Position numbers and translations under genes: made by a program | The notes under the pieces: generated by a model | Told to the model about the DNA's origin: nothing | Database searches by the model: none | The model's input: the letters and a program-made list of their open reading frames with translations, nothing else | DNA from: Hymenopus coronatus | Taxonomy: Eukaryota > Arthropoda > Insecta > Mantodea > Hymenopodidae | Assembly (NCBI GenBank): GCA_030762935.1 | Contig: CM060892.1 | Coordinates: 84,178,827 to 84,242,826, forward strand | Length of the DNA stretch: 64,000 bases | Direction: 5' to 3' | In this document: positions 11,313 to 23,378 of the stretch, piece after piece | Layout: each line of letters opens with the position of its first letter | How positions within the stretch are numbered: the stretch's first letter is position 1

Positions 11313-11452
11313 CCTTTTTGTGAAAATGCTTTTTTTGGATATTGGGGACCCTAAAACATATATTTTTGGTGAAATCTCGGTATCGAATTTTGGGTGGAGT
11401 GCACTACTTTCTCTATACACTATGTACATGGTGCATATAGAGAAAGTAAAAA
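10539..11452 (+). repeat. Rep-A, complete, good reference copy
   Basis: About 914 bases. Starts ATCTGATGTGTACCATTCAC, has GGGTAGTTGAGGGTGGGGGG near 11102, the palindrome AAATACCAAGTTTGGTATTT at 11178-11197, a CACACGGA then CA microsatellite from about 11235 to 11310, and ends in the hairpin TCTATACACTATGTACATGG...TATAGAGAAAGTAAAA. It is followed after a few A-rich bases by the next copy in the same orientation. Confidence 0.9.
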
Positions 11453-11458
11453 ATAAAA

Positions 11459-12087
11459 ATCTGATGAGTTCCATTCACATGACTTTCTCTATCTCTCTGT
11501 AACAAATTATTGTTAATAAGCTTATCTTTTATTTAATTCATGTTAATCGAGGAAAATTAGCAGAAATAGTCTTATTCCTTGCTTTATTGTAAATACAAGC
11601 GAAATAAGGGAGTACCATAGGTTAAAGTGAAAGCCAAAAGCTGGTTGCTATGTGACTGATGTTCCTTTGTTTGTGTGGACAGGAGTCGACAAATTCCTGT
11701 ATAAGAAAAGTATAAGTTTTTCAAAGCTGAAACAAAGAAAAAGGAATATCTCAAAAACGATCAACTCCACGAAAAAAATGTATATAGCATAAATTGTGTG
11801 TTTTAACGTGCTCTACATTTTTTGTGTGTTAAGTTTTTGTCCATCTCTTATGGTTTAGTAGTTATGCAAAATTCATCCAGAATAAAGTAGTCTTCAGAGG
11901 CTATTCCCAGTAAATACAAAATATATATTTTATTTGTCAGGTAAATATCTTTAAAATGCGATATTTTAATCAAAATCGTTAGAGCCATTTTTTAGAAAAT
12001 CAACATTTTCGAAAAAAGTTCCATGTAAAGGGTAGTTTGGGGTGGGGGGATTTTTCTCAAAATCTTCGTGTCGCATCCCGGGAAGAT
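11459..12087 (+). repeat. Rep-A 5' two-thirds
   Basis: Head-to-tail with the copy before it. It breaks off inside TTCGTGTCGCATCCCGGGAAGATA, where the sequence turns into a minus-strand copy. Confidence 0.8.
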
Positions 12088-12596
12088 ACATATCTTGAAT
12101 TTTCGGGAAACATTCTGAAGAACTCTTCTTTTTGTATAAATGTTGTTGAATTCCGCATAACTGGTAAACCATAAGAAATAGACAAAAATTTACTACACAA
12201 ATGTAGATGCTTTAAAATACACAATTTATGCCATGTACAGTTTTTTGTAGGATTGGCCGTTTCCGAAATGTAGCCTGTTATTGGTTTCAATTTTAAACCG
12301 CGTATCTTCTCAAACGGATTCAACTTTTTCTATCTCTTTTTTGTTTTATTGGCTTTGCAAACAGAATCCAAACGTAATTTTCACTTATCGACGAGCATTT
12401 AAAAGATTTGAGTTTCCCTTTAGATTAGTGTATTCCGTTATTTTTCCTTCTGTTTAGAAGGAAGCAGGTAATGAAACAACTTCTGCTAATGTTTTTCTGT
12501 ATTAGTATGATCTAGATAAAGAATACTCTTTTGTAAAATTAGTTTATTTTCAGAACAGTAGAGAAGGTCATATGATTAGAACACATCAGAGTTTTT
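12088..12596 (-). repeat. Rep-A 5' half, inverted, fused to the previous copy
   Basis: From ATATCTTGAATTTTCGGGAA to GTAGAGAAGGTCATATGATT then AACACATCAGAG. With the preceding piece it makes a head-to-head chimera lacking both hairpin ends. A transposase pseudogene lies immediately beyond it. Confidence 0.75.
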
Positions 12597-12604
12597 CCTT
12601 AAAT

Positions 12605-14212
12605 ATGTACATCTCTTCTATGTTTTGCTGCCACAAAAAAGTGATAGAAACATGGTATGCGCTCCAAGCATTTACCACGCAAGCATGGTCATTACCACTT
12701 CTTTGATCTTATCCTTGTCATATAGTGGGGTATCTGCTTGTCCAGAAAATCAAAGGCACCCATATGAACATTGTCTTCAATGAAATATGACAAAGTAACA
12801 GATATTTCGTTTTCCCTTGTCAGTGAGTATATTTTAGCACAGCTGAAAGGAATAACAGTACTGCAATTTGTAACTTCACTTCCTGGTTTGTCGTCCCTCC
12901 ATTTTTACCACGAGAATTGAATCTCTATTTGTCAATCATGTAGCCATAGAATCTTTTTTAATTTTATTTTTCCATTTTTTTTTGCATCAGTCAAGGGCTA
13001 TACATTAGTTCTCATCTTTCATACAGATTCAGTAGATCTCATTTTCGTCTCTTCCAATATGACGAGTTTGTCCACACTGGAGAAAGCGTTGTCAAAGAAC
13101 AGTTTGTGATTAGGATAACCTGATTCCGGTATCTTGCAAATTGGCTTATTTAGTGCTAGTTATCTGTCATGCCAAAGAATGGTGGAAAATTATAAGTAAC
13201 TCCATTTAAAAACTCGTAAGACACGAAAATTATATCCCAATTTGATAGCTATCCCCTCAGAAAAATAACGCGCAGGCTTTGTTTGATATTTGTCTTGCCA
13301 CATTAGGGTGAAAAACTCTAAAATAAATCCATTAAAGCTCAGAAGAAATGAATGATAGATTTTTCTTTCAAAAGTATCACGCCATAATAATGTGCCATCA
13401 ACTCAAGAGTTCAGAATGAAGTACGTCAAGCCTACCAAACTTCTTCAGTATTTCAAAATGTAATTTCAGTTTGTAACTATTGTCAGTTGGGTCTATTCTG
13501 GAATTGTGTAAATGAGTTCATTTATTTGTTGAAACCGATTTTTTTTTTGTATGCAGTTGAATACTAAGGGAACACCAACATCTGGAGCCGTTCGCAGTGT
13601 ACATGTCTTCATGAGGAAGGAAGTTTACGATACCCACTCACTAGTAGTATGCCAATGAAGAATTTTAGCTTTTCTTTGGTTAGAAGAAAATTGAGCTGTT
13701 CTGTTGGCAATATTAAATGTTGTTTTAATTTATAACAGTATCCGCTAATTCCTCAGATAAAAATTCCTCAAACACAGCCTTATTTACTAGGTGTTCTGCC
13801 TTATAATTTTTATTGTTCTTACCTGGTTCATTAGTGTGCATGTGTGTCCCCATTGGTTCACATTTATACCAGTTACATTTGTAGATTTTTTGAATAATTT
13901 AACACTTTCCACTTTATGTTCTAATTCTTTACTTCACTTATATTCTTGGAGGTAAATCGTAAATATTGGCCTTCATTCCTGCTAGTTATAAGTTTTAAAA
14001 TAACTCCTTTATCTCATACAATATTCGCATCATTCAATGAATTTTCTTCATTGTCCTCTTCATCTGTTATTTCATCTGGATTGGATGGAATACTCAATTC
14101 TAAGCCATCAGCAGTATTTTCTTCTAAATCCTCTTCATCTGTTATTTCATTTGAATTGGATAGAATAATGAATTCTAAATCATCAGTTCATCTCAACTCA
14201 CTTCATAGTTGA
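12605..14212 (-). pseudogene. piggyBac-superfamily transposase pseudogene, PGBD type
   Basis: Recognised by translating the minus strand piecewise. From N to C terminus I read an acidic leader (DEITDEEDNEENS and a second DEED copy, about 14050-14190), then KFFIGILLVSGYRKLPS (about 13620-13690), LMAHYYG (about 13390), KLFFDNAFSSVDKLVILEE (13049-13105), DSILVVK (about 12910) and FDFLDKQIPHY...TRIRSKKW (12669-12745). These match, in order, the acidic N-terminus, the conserved GILL-SGY block and the DDE catalytic core of PGBD-like transposases, which cut and paste DNA at TTAA. The second and third catalytic Asp are visible (FFDN, FDFLD). The first appears lost (LE in place of DE). Many stops and frameshifts make it dead. 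I found no convincing TTAA-flanked ends. It is a different lineage from the piggyBac element at 43.4 kb: the reading blocks share little sequence. Confidence 0.75.
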
Positions 14213-17200
14213 AGTTTTACTAGCATTTATTTATCTTTCAGACCACCCAGCATGTTTGCATGATATATTAATCCTCTATTTTTCTATTGGAGTACTTCAC
14301 TCTACTACGTAATTCTAGATAAAATCTCAAACAATGTAAACGAAGCATATCTCGACAATGTAATATTAACTTTGAGAACAAGATGTGTACATCTATATGT
14401 GGAAGTACGGTACATCAACAAAGGAGCGAGAATATCAATGTTTCATTGTTTCATTAGTGGGACGCATAAAATAAACACATCCTTTACTTACTTCAGGAAA
14501 TCTAAAACCAACTGAGTATTACTCAGACGTCTGTATGTTCATCACAAACCCATTCAGACAAATACATTAATCATACAGTGCAGTCAAGGGCAAAGGTATA
14601 AAAGACGCAAATCCTTCAATACGATTATTATAGAAAAAGATTTAGTTTCAATTTGCAGGTATTATAGCAGTAATTTCAACCAATACTTTTACGTTAGCCA
14701 AAACAAAGTTTACTATTTCTGCAGAAATAAATAAAACATTTGCATTTTAGAGAAGGACAATAGTAAAAAGTGGATAATAGCCAAACTGCTACGAAGGCCG
14801 GAACCATTAGCGATTCAACTCCATTATTAATTTTATTTATCCGTTTTATGTAGTTTATGTGGTTTAAGTCCTTTAACCTGGTTGGTCATATCAGGCGATG
14901 AATGAAATCGGAGAAAGTATGCTCAAATGAGCTCGGAGACCATGAATCTTAAAGTTATCCAACATTTGTCTTCTTATACCTAGGTAGGTAGTGTCAATTA
15001 TTCATAATTACGTATATAAAACATACGCCACGATAATTAAGAGTATTTGATCACCCATGTGTATATGTTTTTATTTTTCTATGAATGTGTATAAACATCC
15101 ATGTGGTGCTAAAGCATACAGTTCCATCGTTTTTGTCTTTTGTTCTTTGAGTAAATAAATTATTTTCTTTCTAATAATATATAGAATACCCTTGCTCGAC
15201 AATTTTTAAATGTTGGAGCCTCATTTAAATTTATCATTTCGACATAAAATATCTGTTTGCTAATTTATCACATAGTTTGCAAATAAATGTTTTACACTTT
15301 GATTTTAATACGTTTTAATGCATGATTCTAAAGGTATGTACTTAGTGATTTACTTTTCTGAAATATGTCAAACTATGTTTGTTTATAAGATCCCTTGGTG
15401 AAATATTTTATTAGTAAAGAGTAGTGAAAATCATGACAGAAATGACGTACTTTTAAAGTTGGCTACAAAAGTGATGTTAGACCTCAAAATGGAAGTATTG
15501 TTTTTAAAGGCCTTGTACAATAATTAATGCATTATTGCACAAAATTGTATTTGGCATTTTATACAATGTTCAAGATTAATCATCTGAATTAGTTCCTCAT
15601 TACTTAGAAGCGGATCAAAGCAGAATATGACGGCCACGCCAAAAGGATTTTTGCCCGCTTGTTACGAAATTCAATCATGACTAGTCAGTTAATTTGGGAA
15701 GAGACGTGGAAAGACAGAGGCAATAATGACATTCTAGTAGACTGATGAGGTGCCGGCATTCATTTCACTTGAGAGGGAATCATTGATTATTTCCCGTTCC
15801 TCCACATGCGAACTGGATAACTAGACAGGAATGCGTCCTTTCTAGGATCCCCTCCCTATACACCCGCTCCAGTTGTGTGATGCATGCGCTGATTCATTAC
15901 ATAGACGTTTGTTCCCATTGTTTCTTTAATTATGGCACAAAATATAAACAATCAAACACTATTTCGTTCTTGACTAAGTGAAAATACTTTAATGAATAGT
16001 GCTGCAATTATTTTTATTTTAAATTAATAACTGATTTATAAAGAAATGAAGAAAAATACAACTAATTGCGATAAACAATTTAATACTTAAAACTTAACAA
16101 ATAATGCAAAAATATCCCAGTTAAACTTCTGTTGTACGCAAATCGTTTGTTAGACAGGCGTAACGTTTAAGCATAAGTTGCAAAATCTGTTGCTAGTTAA
16201 AAAATGTTTGTAAAGGCAGGTTACGCTGGAAGGAGCAATTAGCTCCGAAGTAATTAAGTTCCAGTAATATCAGGAAGTATGGGATGGACTAATGCCGGTG
16301 AGACCTAGGTTAATATACGGGCATGTATTTCGAAAAACAATTACACTGGTACCTCCAATGCTTTCAGATCTAGTTCCTCTTGCGCTTTAAGTAACATGTC
16401 CGCACGTTTCAAGACTCTCTCTACACTGATCGTAGCACAACGCTAGACTTATCTTCCGTTTGGCGGCGATTGCAAAGGGATTCGCCGTAAAGCGGTTTAA
16501 CTTTATGGTCAGGTTAATTTAAAACTTTACTTTATGACGGAATCTAATTATATCTAAAATATGAAGTTTTTAATACTCTAAAAGTTTGCAGATTTAATAC
16601 GATGAAATTAAAACATTTCGTGATATTCATATTTATTGTTTCAGAAGCTTTCTATCATTTGTAAGAATAAGCACTGACGATTTTAATTTCGTATTGTATT
16701 TGGTGTTATAATTTCCGATTATTAGTTCATCAATAAATATAATATCACGAACGTTAACTCCATAAAAGATGTAATCCAGTTATGAAGTATTCGAAGAATT
16801 GACGTGAAACTCTGTAATTTAAGATATAATCCTATATTGCCTTTGCATTGTATGGGGAGTCAATTTTAATTTTGACTAGCCTTCCTTCATACATGGAAGT
16901 GCAGAGTTCTTTATCATGATGTTTTTCTGTCTGCTATGTGCTTTAGTAGTATTCTGAGGGTGCTTTTTCCCTCGGGGTATTCACAGGTGTTGTGAAAATG
17001 AGCTGCTACATTTAAAAGGTATGATAATATTTAATGAAGCTCAATAAGTGAGATACTTGGAACGACTTTTGATTAAGATGAATAATCATTTAACTGTCCC
17101 TAAATCTTGTAACCGTTCCTAAATATTTTAACTGCATTGTATTCATTTTGCGAACTTTTACAGCATTAAGAACCTTAATTGTACAAACTTTGTTTTCATC

Positions 17201-18069
17201 GTAAAGTAAAACGTTTAAGATACCGTGACTCGTTAAACTGCTATGAAGTAAGTTTACTGCTCCTATAATTCTAGATATTCCTGCAAGGTGTAAAGAAAAA
17301 ATAGTTAAATCTAATACCTTTGCAATCACCGCTAAATGTTAGAAAAACCTAGCGCTGAGCTACGATCAGCATAGCGGGGTTTTGAAGCGCTAGATTGTTA
17401 CTCACAGTATAAGAGGCGACAGAAATTGTGCAAATGAAGCGCAGGAGGTGCCAGAATAATTAAATTTTCGAAACACATGCCCTTTTATTACCGTATGTCC
17501 CGCTTACATCAGACTACCATATTTTCTGCCAAAGATTACACTTCATAATAACATTTGAATCACATTAACTGATAAATTCTAAGTACACTTTCCTTTGCTA
17601 AAATCTCACAATTGTCTTCTAACCTTAAAGCATTTCTTAGGTTCATGGGCACACAATTCTATAAATTTAACCTTGAACTAAATGGGTTTCTTTGCTCGCT
17701 GAGATCTCTGGAACTTAATTACCTTCACTACAATGACTTCGAGCTAATTGCTATCGCTAATGTAACTTGCCTTTACTAATACTTCATACATGGGAACAGA
17801 TTTTGTAACTCTATTTTAAACATTACGTCTCACTAATGACTTATCTATAGCATAAATATAACTTATGCATTTTTACATAATTCGTTCATTTTTGATATAC
17901 GAAATTATGAATGTAGATTAACTTTAAGCTCCACCAGCATCAACCCACCCACTTCATTCATTCACGACCGATGTCACCTCCAGGTTAAAGGAAGTTATAT
18001 ACAACCAAAACACAATTGTGTGCTACTCCAGGACCTAGCTTAGGCCATTATCACCAAACCAAACCAAAC
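14213..18069. other. gene desert, AT-rich unique-looking DNA
   Basis: Nearly 3.9 kb with no frame above about 80 residues. The only repeat I recognise is a SINE-F fragment near 14.87-14.99 kb, and there is no satellite. Short GC-richer spots (15620-15900, 16250-16500, 17340-17400) hold nothing I can name. This is the largest stretch that escapes Rep-A in the first half of the window. Confidence 0.5.
14868..14990 (-). mobile_element. SINE-F fragment (3' body)
   Basis: AACCTGGTTGGTCATATCAG, GATGAATGAAATCGGAGAAA and GCTCAAATGAGCTCGGAGAC match in reverse the 3' part of the SINE-F copy at 58.55-58.73 kb (GGGGCTTGAAATCC, GAGCATCATTTCACCAATTT, CATTCATCG, ATGATCAACCAGGT). The promoter boxes are absent. 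Confidence 0.5.
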
Positions 18070-20230
18070 TTAACGATGACGATGTCATTCACACCGTTTG
18101 TAATTCGCCACTCACGCACGTGACTGAGAAAAGAACAATGTTGCCTTTCCCTCTTCTTTATGTTATTTACACCGTTTTTTATTCACCATAAACCTCACGT
18201 AACTGAGAAAATAGCATTATTACTACTCCCTCTTCAGTGTGTTAGTGTGTTGCTCATATAGTTTTTAATACGCCATTTACCGCGCATAGGATGAGAAAAG
18301 AGCACTAATATATTTCCCTTTTCTATAATCTTGGAATAATAATTACTAAATCTTGTAGAAAAATATAAATATGTGCGAAAATATTTACATCTCCTAAAGA
18401 AACTAAGTCAAGGTTGATATTTAATTCAGAGTTTATCTTTATCATTAATATTTTAATAAATACATGGTTAATAGCATATATCTCTTTGAAAATGTCGTAT
18501 ATAAACAGGCGATATGTAAAAGTTTGTAAATCACCACTCATCACGCAAGACTGAGAAATTAGTACTATGACTACTCCCTCTTATTTGTGTCATTTACAAC
18601 AGTTTAAAATTCGCCACTCACTTTGCGTGACCGACAAAAGAGCGCTATTACCGTTCTCTCTTCCTTATGTCATTTACAATAGTGTAAAATTTGCCACTCA
18701 CTTTGCGTGACCGACAAAGAGCGCTATTACCGTTCTCTCTTCCTTATGTCATTTACAATAGTGTAAAATTTGCCACTCACTTTGCGTGACCGCCAAAAGA
18801 GCACTATTACCGTTCTCTCTTCTTCGTGTCATTTACAACCGTTTAAAATTTGCCACTCACTTTGCGTGACCGCCAAAAGAGCGCTATTACCGTTCCCTCT
18901 TCCTTATGTCATTTACAATAGTTTAAAATTTGCCACTCACTTTGCGGGATCGACAAAGAGCGCTATTACCGTTCTCTCTTCCTTATGTCATTTACAACCG
19001 TTTAAAATTTGCCACTCACTTTGCGTACCGCCAAAAGAGCACTATTACCGTTCTCTCTTCTTTGTGTCATTTACAACAGTTAGTAATTTGCCACTCACTT
19101 TGCGTGACCGCCAAAAGAGCACTATTACCGTTCTCTCTTCTTTGTGTCATTTACAACAGTTTGTAATTTGCCACTCACTTTGCGGATTGAGAAAAGAGCA
19201 CTATTACCGTTCTCTCTTCTTTGTGTCATTTACAACAGTTTGTAATTTGCCTATCACTCCGTGTGACCGACAAAAGAGCACTATTACCGTTCTCTATTCT
19301 TTGTGTCATTTACAACAGTATAAAATTTCGCCACTCACTTCATGCAAACAACAAAAGAGCACTATTGCCGTTCTCTCTCCTTTGAGTCATTGAGAACAGT
19401 TTGTAATTTTCAACTCACCACGTATGAACGGAGAATGAAGCAGAAGTTCCTTCCCTCTCCCCACCCCTTTTATAGCCCTTCTATGTATCATTCACACGTT
19501 TATACCAAGCTGAAATCAGAAAGGTTAGCTAATAATTTTTCTTGTTCTACATCTCTTCTTTGTGTTTTCACACACTTTGTAACTCGCCACTCTCGGCGCT
19601 CAACCTGACAAACACAAGTATCTGTTGTTTTTGTATGTACATGTTTTCATGACGTTTAACCTGAGAGAAGAGCACAAATATCTGCTGTTTTTTGTTTTTT
19701 TTTTTTTCTTTTCTGGGGCCTTTTTTGTGTCATTCACATGTTAGTAATTCGCCAGATACCGCGCAAGAACTGAGAAAAGAGCACTAATTTCCCTTCTTTG
19801 TATCATTCATATAGTTTTTAATTTGCCACTGACTGCGCATGGGTTTAACGAATACTAATGTCTTTCTCTCTGCTATCAGGTGACCCAACTGCCCTGTATT
19901 TTACGTGTGTAGCTACCCTTTCGATCGTTAAAAGAGTTGCAGAACTCAAGAATCTCACCATCTGCTCTGATAAGCAAGAGGGGTTAAACGAAGGTCGCTA
20001 TAACAGTTCCCCACTGACAGGTTTTAAATTCAATTAGCTCCGTTGAGTTCTGCAACTCTTAACGCACGAAAGGGTGTCTGCACAAGTCAATCACGGAGCT
20101 GTTGAACCACCTGGTATATCCCTCTTTTACGGGATTCACTCAGAAATTCGCTACTCACCGCGCGTGAAATGAGATAGGAGCGCTTACGCATTTCTCTCTT
20201 CTGCATCTCTTCTTTCCAGGTTCTGCGTCA
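18070..20230. repeat. tandem satellite array, ~80-bp unit
   Basis: The unit has GCCACTCACTTTGCGTGACC, CAAAAGAGCACTATTACCGT, TCTCTCTTCTTTGTGTCA and TTTACAACAGTTT.TAATTT. In the core (about 18590-19410) the GCCACTCAC word recurs at 18613, 18693, 18772, 18852, 18932, 19011, 19090, 19170, (19249 altered) and 19330, a spacing of 79-80. Units at 18070-18310 and 19410-20230 are recognisable but much more diverged, and 18311-18520 is an interruption. The plus strand of the core is open in more than one frame, which produces a 207-residue frame that is not a gene. Confidence 0.9.
19906..20084. mobile_element. short inverted-repeat element (MITE-like) inside the satellite fringe
   Basis: Left arm 19906-19949 (ACCCTTTCGATCGTTAAAAG, AGTTGCAGAACTCAA) pairs with right arm 20043-20084 (TTGAGTTCTGCAACTCTTAA, CGCACGAAAGGGTGT), about 42 bases with a few mismatches around a ~93-base interior. 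No target duplication is obvious, so it could also be an inverted duplication. No coding capacity. Confidence 0.55.
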
Positions 20231-20529
20231 CTGTTGAAGAAGAAAATTAAAGCACATCCTACGAAAGTTTATCTGCTACCGTTCCAATTAAAATGTTTTG
20301 CTAAGAAATCTGATATTATATATTATGAACTATTCTTGCAATCCATTTCATTTTATTTGCGAGAAAAATTTGCAAAAATACCTAAATTGCACATAACGTT
20401 TTATATCAAAAGAGAATATATACATCCACTTCATTTTGCAGAAATACCTACATTACACATGTCGTTTTACCACATAAAGAGAATAATGACAGTCAGATGT
20501 TTTTAACTGATATACTTGTCTTAAAATTC
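20231..20529. other. unassigned AT-rich DNA
   Basis: A 90-residue frame at 20234-20506 contains two near-identical stretches (AEIPTLHMSFYHIKR and AKIPKLHITFYIKR), which reflects a ~68-base imperfect direct repeat rather than a known domain. I do not call a gene. Confidence 0.4.
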
Positions 20530-21010
20530 ATACCATCTCCATGAGAGTGAGAAACAACTGAATATCGAAAGAACTTTAGAAGAATGAGAACCTATTGAAT
20601 AATTCAAACTGTTGAAAATGGACAATTCGGAGAAGCTATGTTTCAGAAAAGGTTATTTCAAATAAATTGTTTGTTTTAAAGTGAGATACATATTTTGAGT
20701 AGTTTTTCGACTACAGCTTAACGTTTACCAGTTATAGAAAATAGTAAAAAATTCCTTCCGAATTAAGAGAGCTTCACGTCATTTCCAAAAATAGTCAATA
20801 AGAACTTTATTAATCATTTAAAGATATTTAAGCATGGTATTTTAATTAAAATATTTGCAGTCATTTTTCAGAATATCGAAATGTTTGAAAAATCCTCAAT
20901 ATACGGGGCAGTTTGATGTGGGGGGGGGGGAATTTCTGTAAACTTCGTGAACTCAAATGCCAACTTTGGTATGAAACCAAATGTTGGTATTTGAATGATT
21001 CTGTTAACAC
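20530..21010 (+). repeat. Rep-A, strongly decayed body
   Basis: The order of weak landmarks (GTTTACCAGTTATAGAAAAT, GTATTTTAATTAAAATATTT, GGGGCAGTTTGATGTGGGGG, AACTTCGTGAACTCAAATGCCAA) follows Rep-A (+). Both ends are missing. It is among the oldest-looking copies. Confidence 0.6.
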
Positions 21011-21037
21011 ACACCTATGGCAATTTTATTTCTACAA

Positions 21038-21935
21038 ATCTGATGTGTCACCTTTCATGTTCTCTACTACCCAGTTCTGTATAGATCATTCCTACTAATG
21101 CTACTATTCTATCTAATATATATTTATAAATATAATTTTTCCAGAAATTGTCTGGAATTAGGATAATAAAGTAGCGTTTAAGTAATAGTTAAATCTTTTG
21201 ATGTAGTAGCCATTACTGGCTTTGAAAGTATATTCTTTTTGAATGGTTAAGAGGAAATAATGAAACTGACCTTTGTTTATGGACGCTATGGTATTCAGCA
21301 CCCCTTCTATGTAGAGCGTGAAGAATTGTCTAATTGAACTCGCAGGCCCCTTCCGAAGGAAGTCATTCTAAGGACTACGCCCGAAAAACTCCATCGCTTG
21401 AAATCAAATACGTACCAGCATGTTACCTCTAGTTCACGAAGGACGACATGGCCGAGAGAGAGAAAGAGAGAAAAGGATTGACTTCCTATTTGAGAAATAT
21501 ATGTATAAATAATTTGAAATGCAAACCAATGACAAGAAATATCTCAAAAAACCTTTCCTTCATAAAACAAAGCTTCCCATACTACGTGCTTTAATTTGAT
21601 TTATAGTTCTTTTATAAAGTCTTTATCTACCTCTTACGGTTTAGTAGTTATCGCAAAAAACTCAGAAAACGTTCCATGTAAAGGGTAGTTTGAGGTGGGG
21701 GGATTTTCTTGAAAATCTCCGTGTTTGGTATTTAGCGGTCCTTTTTTTTAGCTATACTGTCCACACACACACACGCACGCACACGCACACGCGGACCTTT
21801 TCCCAAAAAGGTCACTTTAGGATTCAGGGGGACCAAAAACATGTATTTCCGGTGAAATTTCAGTATCGAAATTTTGGGTGGGTTATAATACCTTCTTTAT
21901 ACACTATGTGAATAGTACGTATAGAGAAAGTAAAA
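21038..21935 (+). repeat. Rep-A, complete, split by a SINE-B remnant
   Basis: Starts ATCTGATGTGTCACCTTTCA and ends CACTATGTGAATAGTACGTATAGAGAAAGTAAAA. The microsatellite is ACACACACACGCACGCACAC followed by GCACACGCGGACC. A degraded SINE-B lies at 21270-21455. Confidence 0.8.
21270..21455 (-). mobile_element. SINE-B, copy 3, degraded
   Basis: TTTGTTTATGGACGC, TGTAGAGCGTGAAG, CCCCTTCCGAAGGAAGTC and GCCCGAAAAACTCCATCG follow the SINE-B (-) order. The head region is only faintly recognisable (TTACCTCTAGTTCACGAAGG). Confidence 0.65.
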
Positions 21936-22790
21936 ACGTAAGGCCGTGTGCTTTAATAGAGCAGCTAAGCTACGTCAAAGCTACGTCTTTCAGCCACTAC
22001 ATCCTAGAAATAAGCCAAGTAATTTGAATTTGAACTTCTGATGAGGACAGGGAACATTCAAGCAAAATAGCGAATTAATGAAGGCTCCACTTATACGATA
22101 TTAAACATTGGTAACATTCAGGAAAAACGAGTTGGGGAAGAAAATAAGTGAGGCGTTACTTTTCAGATCATATTATTAGCTGCGAAGATCATTCAAATCC
22201 AACCAGAGGTAACGGAGAAGGCTTTTAAAATGTTTTAATGAGATCCACTGACAAAGAGGTGGAAATCTCCCGAGCTCGGTTCAAACTATTTAAATCGCTT
22301 TTCTTATCGCCTTCCCTCCACTTTCAATCTCCACCCATTACATTCCCATTTTCTCTCACGGGAGAGCGCTCTCGCGAATAGAAGGAAAATTGCACGCTAA
22401 CGTAAACAGAAGTGGGAAAGCTTATCACATTAGTTACCGCAGTTCAAAAGCTCTTCACATTTCCAACCAACATCAGATTTTGTCATTTGAGCAAAGTAAA
22501 CACAATCATTGCATTAAAACAGGAGAATGCGAGGTGTAACATTTAACGGCGATGCAGTTGAATTAATAATTATTGCTCTTTATTACATTTTAGATGTTAT
22601 GGGTGTTTGCACGATTTCATTAGTTTGTCCACATATGGAAATTTTCCTCTTTGTGCTGTAAGCATTTATAGCATACTTTAAAACAATTATAATTCTGTTA
22701 TAAAAATCATTAAATATAGGCGGCTCATACCGAAAACTAAAGCTTATATGTACGATTATTTCTGTAGTCTACCGAGGAAGCTGGATTTGG
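21936..22790. other. unassigned DNA
   Basis: No frame and no member of the repeat families found elsewhere in the window. AT-rich with a slightly GC-richer patch around 22260-22420. Confidence 0.5.
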
Positions 22791-23150
22791 GGAACTGTGC
22801 GACTTCCATTCTGGAGGTCTCGTTCGATCCCCGACGACCGCCCACTCTGATCCACGGGTTGCTAATGGTTTCTTCAGAGTAGGAAGGCGAATGCTGGGTT
22901 GGCTACTCTTCTAAAAAAGTTCCTTTCCATCAGTTTCCCTTCGTTTCGTTTCCCTCTCATTCTTTAAGTATGCTTCCAGACTCGTACAGTATGGTGATGT
23001 GGACCTAAGGAACGGATAAATCATCAATGGACGGAACACTCCCAGTGGAACTAGAGAACTGCCACGTCGACGGATTATCGTGCTTGGAAATGTCCCTGAG
23101 ACCTGCGGGCCCAATGGTACCTCACTTCATCGCTTCCTTCTGGGGGTTGT
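22791..23150 (+). repeat. Rep-H, copy 3, with a tRNA-like B box
   Basis: CTCGTTCGATCCCCGAC at about 22818-22834 resembles a Pol III B box. It is followed by GGCGAATGCTGGGTTGGCTA, a C/T-rich stretch, CCCAGTGGAACTAGAG and GGAAATGTCCCTGAGACCTG, which recur in the tandem duplication at 4.4-5.8 kb. I see no matching A box. Confidence 0.45.
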
Positions 23151-23378
23151 TAACACAATAGATTTGTTTAGTCGCAGTGTGCGAGGTGTTGTCTAACCTT
23201 TACCTCTGTGGTCTGGTAGTTAGCATTCAATTGGGCTCGTGTCCCATATAGACTGTGGTACATTCTTATAACCTAGATGATTGCTCGGGTTTGGAAGTAC
23301 GAAAAACAGCATGTGTGTATGAACTTAAAGTCGAACTAAAGATTCCCCAAAATAATTAATGGTGAACATCAATGCTAT

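Noticed and set aside
10960..11502. Frames rich in CVCVCV or HTHTHT (also near 2.0, 24.1, 39.2, 42.4 and 49.6 kb)
   Set aside because: They are translations of Rep-A microsatellites and their flanks; similar peptides appear wherever Rep-A does, on both strands.
18770..19393. 207-residue open frame, the longest in the window
   Set aside because: It runs through 79/80-bp satellite units, so the same DNA is read in changing frames. Nothing but the repeat explains it.
18070..20230. CRISPR-like array
   Set aside because: Units are contiguous and similar along their full length; there are no distinct spacers, and the genome is eukaryotic.
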